Positions 6,868 through 13,274 of a DNA stretch of 13,274 nucleotides are shown here, piece by piece. Each line of letters opens with the position of its first letter. Positions within the stretch are counted from its first letter, which is position 1. Below the pieces are notes generated by a model that saw only the letters and a list, made by a program, of their open reading frames with translations, was not told where the DNA came from and made no database searches. Origin of the DNA: Treponema sp. Its GTDB lineage: Bacteria > Spirochaetota > Spirochaetia > Treponematales > Breznakiellaceae. A program made the translations under genes and the position numbers. Location of the stretch: the NCBI GenBank assembly GCA_020216655.1, contig JAIWNU010000095.1:1-13274 (forward strand), given 5' to 3'.

Positions 6868-9564
6868 CTACTTTATTTCTGCTGCTTCAATAGACTTAAC
6901 CGTATAGGTGATTTTTGTGTCGTTAATAGAGAAATCAAATTGCTCCCCTACCTTACGATTAAGGATACTGCCGCCGAAGGGAGACAAATAGGAAATAATA
7001 TTGTTATCCGGATCAGATTCCCATGGACCCAAAATTGTATAGGTCTCATCAATTCCCTTTGCATTGTTATGCAGTACCACAACAGTACCGAAGGAAACCC
7101 TATTGGTATTTACAGTCGAAGGATCAAAAATCTGGGCCCGTTCAATTTCATCCTTAAGCTTTGCCACCGTGGCATTAAGGATTTCTTGCTTTTCTTTGGC
7201 TGCCTTGTATTCCGCATTTTCCCGAAGGTCACCAAGCGAAAGGGCAAAACCAATTTCTTTTGAGTTGGCCGGTACTTCCACCTCCATAATATGCTGCAGC
7301 TGGCGCTGTTTTTCCTGGTATTTACTGGAAGTAACAATAAGGCCGCGGGTAATAACCGTCTTTTCTTCAGAACCGAAGAATTTAAAGTTCGGATGTTTAT
7401 CGAGAATCCGGTTGCGCAGTTTCATTTTTAGGGCCGGATCGAGGTCCTTTACATCATCAATCAGAGTATAGATGCGGGTAATCGTGTCCGTATCGACCCG
7501 GTCAATAAACTCATCCAGCACCCCATCCTTGAACAGCATGGTATGGACCTGTTTGTTTACCTTTCTGTTCTCGGTGGTTTCCCGATGGTTTTCAATTTCC
7601 CGGTAGGTTATGTCAAGAATGTGGATAAGAGTGATGAGCTGTTTTTCAAAGGTAATGCCTGTTTTTTCAAACCACTCTTCCTTTCCCACATTTTTAAAAA
7701 GCCAGACTGCAGCTTCCCTATTGTTGATGTCCCGGTATTTTTCGAACACATTCTGCACCATTACGATAAGCTTCTGTTCATAGCCTTCTTTTTTTAAGGT
7801 ATTAATTATCGAGGCTGAAAGTGCATAGGGGAACAACTGGATATAAATATCAGGCCAATTGGGGACAAACAGCTTGATATGGTGGAGGAATTCTTCTTTG
7901 AGTTTTGTATCCTTAAGGGCATTGAATAATCCCGGCAGGTCTTCGATTTCATCGAAGAGTTCTACGAAATTAAACTGCAAGCCCGTATTCAGATAGGGGA
8001 ACTTGCCCACCAGGTCTTTTACAAAGAGATAGGATGCTATGACCTGTTCATTTACCTGGGTATAGGATTTGAGATAACCGGCAAAATAATTGAACATTTC
8101 GGAGAAATATTCCGAGTCAGGTTCAGTATCCCCAATATTAAGGAAATCCCGGAGTGTCTGCAGACGATCAAAGAAATTCCGTTCAGCCTTAAACTGGTTG
8201 AACAGCTTTTCTTCCACGCTGATAGGCCGCTCACGGACTACAAATTCATCAATTTTATCCGGATTTACTCCAAAGTTCGGATCTGATTTCAGAATATCCC
8301 GGGCCTTGGTACTCCAGGTAGTCCATTCGCCGGTGGAGAGTATTCCGGGTACCAATTCAGCCTTAATACGCTTCATATCGCAGGAGTTGTCAAAGCTGCG
8401 AATGATTGTTTTGAGGGCCCAGGCCGGATCATCCTTAATTTTTTCATGCAATTTTTCTTTTTTCTGTGTTGCCTTGAGGACCCAGATGTGATCCTTCGCC
8501 AAGGTTTGCAGGGCGCTGACCGCCATTTTTAATGACATGGTGTGGCCCCGCTTTTTGGCAAAATCAATGGTTATTTCGTCGCCTACGACCTTTGCGATGC
8601 GGCCCACGCCCCAGGTCCGGTGGAATACAAAATTGCCCGTATCGAATGCAATATGCTTTTCAAAATCCGCAATCGCTTCGTGAACATTTCTCCAGCTTTG
8701 GGCAAGGTTTGAAAGCTTAATGTATTCTTCCAGCTGGCTGTGTTTTGCATACTTTTCACGGACACATTCAACCAGTTCCTTACGGGCCAGGGAATCCCGC
8801 TCATCATAGGTAAGTATGATTTTAAGAATTTCAATGGCCGTATCGATTTTTTTCTGTTTTCTGTAGGACTGGTATAATTCCTGTAATAAGAGGGCTGCTT
8901 TATCTTCGCTGATATTTTTGGCTACTTTTTTCTGTACATGAAGGAAGAAATCAAGATCCTCGGGGCAGAGCTCCAATAGTTTAGCCCAAATTTCCCTGAC
9001 GTTAATAAAGAGTTTTTTATTTACATACCGATGCAGTGCTTTTTTATAGTAGTCGATGGTTTCTTCCGTCTTGCCCTGCTTTTCAAAATACTCTGCCAGT
9101 TCCTTTGCGATATCCGCTTCTTCGTAATCGACCTTAACGAGCCGCTCCCAGACACCGTATACCGCTTCCTGGTTATCTTCGTTTTGGTAGCATTCTGCCA
9201 GCATTCTTAAGGCGTATTTGGACTCGCCGTAATCCAAAATGCGTTCGCAGAGGTATTTTACAATAGGCCACTTGTGGTTATCTACAAAGATGGTGATGAG
9301 CGATACCAGGGCTGCATCGTCAATCAGCTGGCGGGATAGGGCAATCATCCCCGAGAGATACAGGGCAATAATACTGTTTTTGGTATGGCTCAGATGCTCA
9401 TCGCAGAGCTTTTTTAAGTCATCATAAGCCCGTTTTTCCTTGGCTTCTTTGAGAATCTGGTCCAGTTCTTTGAACTGAGTCGTTGAGTAGTTGCTTAAAG
9501 TGGCACGGGTCCACTTTTCTTCGTTTAATAATTCCTGCACATTCTTGAGGAGGGCTTCTGACAT
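6868..9564 (-). CDS. greA: Giant GreA-family transcription elongation factor with N-terminal helical-repeat extension
   Basis: 898-aa protein whose last 163 residues (about 736-898) form a complete GreA/GreB module. Gre factors enter the RNA polymerase secondary channel and stimulate cleavage of backtracked RNA. The coiled-coil tip DLRENAEYKAAKEKQ starts at D779 and keeps the acidic pair (D779, E782) that acts in catalysis. The FKBP-like part includes FGTVVVL (825-831) and LSPFGGSILNRKVGEQF (about 860-876). Residues 1-300 and about 380-735 are helix-rich and TPR-like (for example 150-180 and 220-260). A small beta-rich module near 312-355 (HRTWGVGRIAKVVGDEITIDF) resembles SH3/Tudor or CarD-type barrels; this is inference. 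Normal GreA is about 158 aa. Long GreA proteins are, to my knowledge, known in spirochaetes such as Borrelia. AGGAG lies about seven bases before the ATG. It lies 61 bases after the TPR gene, in the same operon. Confidence 0.93.
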   Translation of the reverse strand: MSEALLKNVQELLNEEKWTRATLSNYSTTQFKELDQILKEAKEKRAYDDLKKLCDEHLSHTKNSIIALYLSGMIALSRQLIDDAALVSLITIFVDNHKWPIVKYLCERILDYGESKYALRMLAECYQNEDNQEAVYGVWERLVKVDYEEADIAKELAEYFEKQGKTEETIDYYKKALHRYVNKKLFINVREIWAKLLELCPEDLDFFLHVQKKVAKNISEDKAALLLQELYQSYRKQKKIDTAIEILKIILTYDERDSLARKELVECVREKYAKHSQLEEYIKLSNLAQSWRNVHEAIADFEKHIAFDTGNFVFHRTWGVGRIAKVVGDEITIDFAKKRGHTMSLKMAVSALQTLAKDHIWVLKATQKKEKLHEKIKDDPAWALKTIIRSFDNSCDMKRIKAELVPGILSTGEWTTWSTKARDILKSDPNFGVNPDKIDEFVVRERPISVEEKLFNQFKAERNFFDRLQTLRDFLNIGDTEPDSEYFSEMFNYFAGYLKSYTQVNEQVIASYLFVKDLVGKFPYLNTGLQFNFVELFDEIEDLPGLFNALKDTKLKEEFLHHIKLFVPNWPDIYIQLFPYALSASIINTLKKEGYEQKLIVMVQNVFEKYRDINNREAAVWLFKNVGKEEWFEKTGITFEKQLITLIHILDITYREIENHRETTENRKVNKQVHTMLFKDGVLDEFIDRVDTDTITRIYTLIDDVKDLDPALKMKLRNRILDKHPNFKFFGSEEKTVITRGLIVTSSKYQEKQRQLQHIMEVEVPANSKEIGFALSLGDLRENAEYKAAKEKQEILNATVAKLKDEIERAQIFDPSTVNTNRVSFGTVVVLHNNAKGIDETYTILGPWESDPDNNIISYLSPFGGSILNRKVGEQFDFSINDTKITYTVKSIEAAEIK

Positions 9565-9625
9565 TCTCTAACTCCTATCCCCGGAGGGAAATCTATCTTA
9601 ATCGCCTGTCTATATCAGACGAAAA

Positions 9626-10564
9626 TTAATTGACATACCGTTCATAGATCGATTTATTAAGCACCCTGATTTTGAGCAGCAGTTCGTCGATACGGGAAGC
9701 ATCCTCTCCGCTGCGGGTATAGTGGTCTATCAGCCAAAAGTACCGGTTAATCAGGCGGGGGATCAGAATATTCTGTTGTTCAGGTCTGTCCCGCAATTCG
9801 TTCTCCATGGTAAAAATTGACTGTTTCAATTTTCCCAATTCAATAGCCCGGAGTTCCCGTTTAATATTGAAAACTCCAAACAATACACCGTATACCGGTA
9901 TCCACTCCTCAAGTTCGGGGCTTTTATATCCAAGTTCTTGAACCTTTTGCTGAAGCAAAAGGATAAGATCCGATTCCATAGACCGCAGGTCAATCCGCTG
10001 GGGATTGATAAAAAAAGCCTCTCTAAAGAGAGCCTTTGCAAGGCGGACTTCGTCCACCAAGGCATACACATCGGCCAGTTCGGAAATTGCTTCCGCATCG
10101 TCCTTCTTTGCGCCTGCGGCTTCTTCCAAATATTGCAAAGCCTGTTCGTAGTTGCCTACCCCTTTGTAACAGCGACCAATCCGGAGCAATAGTTCTGGGT
10201 CCTGTTTCTCGCCTCCGTCCATTGCCAGCTGCTTAAAGCAGGCCAAGGCAGAAGAGAACACAAAGCGCCGGATTGCATAAATGCACCGATCAAAGGGTGG
10301 ACCTATACGATCAAGGAAACCGTAAAAGGCTTTCCACTGAGCTAGGTAAAATTCGCCCCTGTCAAAAAAATCTGGAATTTCTTCGCCCCGTTTGGTCCGT
10401 TCAACCCACCAGTTAACGCATTTAAGGGCATAGACAACTTCCGGATCTTCAAAGTCTATCTGGAGTGCATGTTCCAGAGCGGCCAGGGCCGATGATGCAT
10501 CAGAGGCTTTCAGGTTATCATAGGCTTTCTGAAGGAGCCCCTGTATTGACGTTTCTGCATCCAT
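9626..10564 (-). CDS. Cytoplasmic TPR protein, first gene of the greA-vWA operon
   Basis: 312-aa, probably soluble protein without a signal peptide or membrane helix. TPR-like helix pairs are visible at about 7-40 (AYDNLKASDASSALAALEHA), 123-155 (LLLRIGRCYKGVGNYEQALQYLEEA) and 156-189 (ELADVYALVDEVRLAKALFREAF). The middle (60-120) is aromatic-rich and the C-terminal 90 residues are helical and charged. TPR proteins mediate protein-protein contacts; no enzyme motif is seen. The ATG at 10564 fits because the first TPR begins at once, but it has no clear Shine-Dalgarno. A strong promoter-like sequence lies about 45 bases upstream. Its place directly before a Gre factor with its own TPR-like region suggests, without proof, that the two proteins cooperate. 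Confidence 0.85.
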   Translation of the reverse strand: MDAETSIQGLLQKAYDNLKASDASSALAALEHALQIDFEDPEVVYALKCVNWWVERTKRGEEIPDFFDRGEFYLAQWKAFYGFLDRIGPPFDRCIYAIRRFVFSSALACFKQLAMDGGEKQDPELLLRIGRCYKGVGNYEQALQYLEEAAGAKKDDAEAISELADVYALVDEVRLAKALFREAFFINPQRIDLRSMESDLILLLQQKVQELGYKSPELEEWIPVYGVLFGVFNIKRELRAIELGKLKQSIFTMENELRDRPEQQNILIPRLINRYFWLIDHYTRSGEDASRIDELLLKIRVLNKSIYERYVN

Positions 10565-10615
10565 GACTTGAATAAGAGGGTAATATCTGGTAAAACATCG
10601 TCCCTCAATTCACTT

Positions 10616-10643
10616 ATTATACCATTTCCACCGCCTTAGTCAA
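10616..10643 (-). promoter_or_regulatory. Sigma-70-type promoter for the TPR-greA-vWA operon
   Basis: On the minus strand, TTGACT (10643-10638) is followed by 16 bases and TATAAT (10621-10616), with TGG just before the -10 box (an extended -10 element). This is five of six at -35 and six of six at -10. Transcription would start near 10609, giving a leader of about 45 bases before the TPR start codon. It is the best promoter match I see in the window. Confidence 0.75.
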
Positions 10644-10654
10644 TCATGGTTGCC

Positions 10655-10683
10655 TTTACAAGCTCCGTTTTGCAGTCTATCAT
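10655..10683 (+). promoter_or_regulatory. Candidate rpe promoter giving a near-leaderless transcript
   Basis: TTTACA (10655-10660), 17 bases, then TATCAT (10678-10683): five of six at each box with ideal spacing. The predicted start of transcription, near 10690, is almost at the rpe ATG (10692). It lies back-to-back with the minus-strand promoter; the two -35 boxes are only 11 bases apart, so factors binding here could affect both. Confidence 0.45.
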
Positions 10684-10691
10684 GGGGCTAT

Positions 10692-11351
10692 ATGAATAGG
10701 CCGCTTATTGCTCCTTCTATTTTATCCGCAAATTTTGCTCGCATGGGTGAGGCTGTATCAGAGATTGATAGATCTGGCGCCGATTGGGTCCATATCGATG
10801 TAATGGACGGCAGTTTTGTGCCCAATTTAACCTTCGGACCCAAAATGGTAAGCGATTTGAGACCCTATACCCGTTTACCCTTTGATGTTCACCTCATGAT
10901 TCAAAATCCGGACAGTCTCATACCGGCTTTTGCTGAGGCGGGCGCCGATTATATTACCTTTCATTTAGAGGCAGTCATTCATGCCCACCGCAGTGTACAG
11001 TTGATCCGAAACCTGGGGAAAAAACCTGGAATCAGTATTGTACCATCGACTCCGGTCAGCCATGTAGAAGAATTACTGCCCTATGTGGACCAAATTTTAA
11101 TTATGACCGTAAATCCTGGTTTCGGCGGGCAAAGCCTCATTACTACCTGTCTGGATAAAATCAAGCAGTTGGTATCTATCCGAAAGGCAAAGGATCTATC
11201 ATTCCTGATTGCCGCCGATGGAGGTATTAACCAAGATACAGCCCCCCTGGTACGGAATGCGGGCTGCGATGTGCTTATTGCAGGTTCTGCTTTTTTTTCA
11301 GCCCAGGACAAAACCGGCCTAGTTAATGCGTTAAAGGGAGAAGTTTTTTAA
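10692..11351 (+). CDS. rpe: Ribulose-phosphate 3-epimerase
   Basis: Cytoplasmic TIM-barrel enzyme interconverting D-ribulose 5-phosphate and D-xylulose 5-phosphate in the pentose phosphate pathway. I chose ATG 10692 (219 aa) because MNRPLIAPSILSANF aligns with the family N-terminus; the frame extends to a TTG at 10650, but those 14 residues look non-native. Catalytic and metal-binding residues are present: S9, H34 and D36 in HIDVMDGSFVPN (34-45), H67 in FDVHLMI (64-70), and D176 in ADGGI (175-179). Phosphate-binding loops NPGFGGQ (141-147) and AGSA (197-200) are intact. One variation is SIVPSTP (115-121), where many homologues have LNP-x-TP. The only upstream Shine-Dalgarno-like run is GGGG (10684-10687), short and close to the ATG. 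It is divergent from the TPR gene and followed 84 bases later by another TPR gene. Confidence 0.96.
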   Translation: MNRPLIAPSILSANFARMGEAVSEIDRSGADWVHIDVMDGSFVPNLTFGPKMVSDLRPYTRLPFDVHLMIQNPDSLIPAFAEAGADYITFHLEAVIHAHRSVQLIRNLGKKPGISIVPSTPVSHVEELLPYVDQILIMTVNPGFGGQSLITTCLDKIKQLVSIRKAKDLSFLIAADGGINQDTAPLVRNAGCDVLIAGSAFFSAQDKTGLVNALKGEVF

Positions 11352-11435
11352 TACAGCCATCATGAGTGCAGGGTGAAGGCCTTGATTTTCAGAGCTAATC
11401 CGCCGAAATTTATACAATAAATAGGAGAGCCATCG

Positions 11436-12446
11436 ATGGTTTCAAAACGTAACGCCCTTTTCATGCTCCTCGCTGTTGTGTTTTGCGGTATTGTTGCTGC
11501 CCAAACTCCCAAGGAGCTTTTGGAAAAGGGGCTTGAATATTACCGTGACGGAAAATGGCAGGACGCGGTACTCACCCTTCGCCGTGTCCAAACCACTGCG
11601 GATGATATGGCCCTTAAAAATGAAGCCCTCTATTGGATTTCTCTTTCAGAACTTTTTGCCGGCTCCTACGATGCGGCCCTGCAGGATGTGGAAGCATACT
11701 TAAAAAATGCTCAAAAGGATAGCAAGTATTACGAAGCCATGTATAACAAGGCTCGCATCCTTTTTTATCTTAACCAGTTTGATGGAGCCATACCGATATT
11801 TAAGACCTATGCTGATGTGGTGCAGGATGCAAACCGGAAAGCTTCAGCATATTATTGGATAGGTGAATGTCTTTTTGCCCTTGGCCGGCTTGATGATGCC
11901 AGAAATACCTTTTCCATAATAACGGAGAAATACCCGCAAAGTTCTAAATTCGAAGCTGCCAGTTACCGTATAGCCCTGGTGGACCAGAAAAAAATAGAAA
12001 GCGAATTACTCAACCTTCTTAAGTGGAGTCATGAAGAATCATTGAGGACCGTAGAAGAATACCAGCGGCGTGAACGATCCTATGAACAGGCCATATTAGC
12101 TTACCAAAAACGGATCGCAGAAATGCTTAAAGACACACATTTGGCGGATCTAGAAAAGGAAAATAAGGCACTCAAACAAAAATTAGCTGAAGCAGAAGCC
12201 GCGCTGGCTACCGCTTCATTGCAGCCAGTTCAATCAACAGCGGCTGCTGTACCGCCCACAGAAACCGTAACAAGCCAGCCACAGACAAAAGCTATTGAGC
12301 AGCCTGCGACAGAAACACCAAGCACAGGAAAACTTTCCCAGGAACAAATCAATAAATTGCTTGCGCTAAAGGCTCAAGCGCTTGAATTGCAAAAGCTGCT
12401 GTTAAATCGGCTTGCCGCTTCTGCTAATCAGGGAGAAAAAAAATAA
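11436..12446 (+). CDS. Secreted TPR and coiled-coil protein (CpoB/BamD-like helical repeats)
   Basis: 336-aa predicted periplasmic protein. AGGAG (11423-11427) eight bases upstream supports the ATG. A signal peptide covers 1-22 with a good cleavage site (VAA before Q23). TPR units lie at about 25-55, 62-92, 99-130 and 136-169; the last, with ASAYYWIGECLFALGRLDDA, closely resembles the repeats of CpoB/YbgF and BamD, periplasmic factors tied to peptidoglycan and outer-membrane assembly. A coiled coil follows (about 205-260, LADLEKENKALKQKLAEAEA), then a Pro/Thr/Gln-rich linker (262-300) and a C-terminal amphipathic helix (301-328). CpoB itself usually has its coiled coil at the N-terminus, so this is not a plain orthologue. 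Its TAA shares one base with the next ATG, implying coupled translation. Envelope location is likely; the exact role is unknown. Confidence 0.85.
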   Translation: MVSKRNALFMLLAVVFCGIVAAQTPKELLEKGLEYYRDGKWQDAVLTLRRVQTTADDMALKNEALYWISLSELFAGSYDAALQDVEAYLKNAQKDSKYYEAMYNKARILFYLNQFDGAIPIFKTYADVVQDANRKASAYYWIGECLFALGRLDDARNTFSIITEKYPQSSKFEAASYRIALVDQKKIESELLNLLKWSHEESLRTVEEYQRRERSYEQAILAYQKRIAEMLKDTHLADLEKENKALKQKLAEAEAALATASLQPVQSTAAAVPPTETVTSQPQTKAIEQPATETPSTGKLSQEQINKLLALKAQALELQKLLLNRLAASANQGEKK

Positions 12447-13274
12447 TGAAAAAGTATTTGTTGCCCCTTCTGCTTAGTGTGCTGCTATTTAATTGTGTAG
12501 CTCAGATTGTTGCCGCTGATTTTGCAGAAGGACGAATTAAACTCGTTCTTAATGAAACTACCGGCCGTTTTTCACTCTACTATCTCATGGATATTAAGAA
12601 AGAACGGTATCAAGCCCTTTTTGTGGATAAGGATCCGAGAACTTCCTTTGTGAGCATCCTCGTGGATGACAAAGCATACCGGCTTGGAGAGAGTACCATG
12701 TTCCGCCTGCGAGTTCAGAACGAACTCTCAAAGCCCGCATTGGTTTTTGAATCCTCTATGATTGATGTAATACAAGAATTTGAGTTTATCAGGACCGGCG
12801 GATCTACCTTGGCAAACGGAATAAAAATGAATATCAAGGTAACCAACAAGGGAGAGAAAACGATCCCTGTTGGCATTCGGTTTGTTCTTGATACTTCACT
12901 GGGAGAAAATAGCACAAATCACTTTTATACGGATTTGCAAAACATTCCTTCTGAAATCCTGCTTACAGCAAAAGATAAAGATGCTTTTTGGATTTCTAAA
13001 AACGAAAACCTGGGTCTTATGGGATCTATCATATATTCCGGTATAACAAGACCCGATATGGTTCATTTTGCCAACTGGAAACGACTTAATGATGCCAGCT
13101 GGAAGGTAAATCCCAGTAATGGCAGGAACTTTAATTTACTTCCCTATTCAATTGGGGATTCAGCGGTGGCTTATTATTATGAACCGCTGTTAATTCCCCG
13201 TGGTATAAGCCGTACCGTTTCTATTATGCTCGCCCTTGCATCAGAAAAGGGTTTTGAAAACGTCGGTAAAAGCG
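12446..13274 (+). CDS. Secreted beta-rich protein of unknown function, 3' end truncated by window
   Basis: An open frame from ATG 12446 to the window end gives 276 codons with no stop; the 3' end is missing. Residues 1-24 are a signal peptide (KK, Leu-rich core, cleavage after VAA before D25). C17 within FNC could be a relaxed spirochaetal lipobox, but cleavage after A24 looks better. The mature part alternates hydrophobic and polar residues as in a beta sandwich (RIKLVLNETTGRFSLYYL at 30-47; GIKMNIKVTNKGEKTIPVGI at 125-144). The stretch VGIRFVLDTSLGEN (142-155) and the W/Y-rich region 205-246 may be family marks. I do not recognise the family. A GGGAG run (12431-12435) inside the preceding gene, about ten bases upstream, can serve as ribosome-binding site. 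Tight linkage to the TPR gene suggests a shared envelope role. Confidence 0.85.
   Translation, partial: MKKYLLPLLLSVLLFNCVAQIVAADFAEGRIKLVLNETTGRFSLYYLMDIKKERYQALFVDKDPRTSFVSILVDDKAYRLGESTMFRLRVQNELSKPALVFESSMIDVIQEFEFIRTGGSTLANGIKMNIKVTNKGEKTIPVGIRFVLDTSLGENSTNHFYTDLQNIPSEILLTAKDKDAFWISKNENLGLMGSIIYSGITRPDMVHFANWKRLNDASWKVNPSNGRNFNLLPYSIGDSAVAYYYEPLLIPRGISRTVSIMLALASEKGFENVGKS

Noticed and set aside
9572..9586. CTCC/GGAG pairing that might hide the greA ribosome-binding site
   Set aside because: Only four base pairs with a seven-base loop, too weak to claim regulation.
10650..10691. TTG-started 14-residue extension of rpe
   Set aside because: The family N-terminus begins at MNRPLIAPSIL, and the candidate promoter would begin transcription after this TTG.
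11382..11418. Possible promoter before the secreted TPR gene (TTGATT and TATACAAT)
   Set aside because: The -10-like sequence is good, but the only decent -35 match is 23 bases away, too far; no rpe terminator is seen, so read-through is equally plausible.

Overview
The window looks like chromosomal core DNA from a spirochaete, most likely a Treponema or close relative. The best evidence is the roughly 900-residue GreA-type protein, in which a long helical repeat region precedes the Gre domain (a form I associate with spirochaetes). It sits among TPR, HEAT and von Willebrand A proteins with signal peptides. I see no phage, insertion sequence, CRISPR, rRNA or tRNA signal. Species cannot be fixed from sequence alone.

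Layout. (1) Bases 1-4700, plus strand: a compact block of lptF-like (5' end cut by the window), lptG-like, tgt, and an exported HEAT-repeat protein. lptF/lptG and tgt/HEAT each overlap by four bases and lptG/tgt are 17 bases apart, so this reads as one transcript. (2) Bases 4697-10621, minus strand: TPR protein, then giant GreA-like factor, then a vWA membrane protein. A good sigma-70-type promoter lies just upstream of the TPR gene. A terminator hairpin for the vWA end lies inside the 3' end of the convergent HEAT gene. (3) Bases 10650-13274, plus strand: rpe, a secreted TPR/coiled-coil protein, and a secreted protein of unknown function cut by the window end. That last gene's ATG overlaps the preceding stop codon.

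How the genes may work together. LptF and LptG are the membrane partners of an Lpt-type lipid exporter, notable because treponemes are generally held to lack classical LPS. Tgt inserts queuine or a precursor into tRNA, and Rpe serves the pentose phosphate pathway. The minus-strand operon joins a transcription-elongation factor to an envelope protein that may carry a periplasmic vWA domain and a cytoplasmic FHA-like tail. What links them functionally is unknown. No gene-free stretch exceeds 130 bases, but the short gaps hold notable structures: a 15-bp perfect inverted repeat before the vWA gene and a crowded divergent promoter region before rpe.
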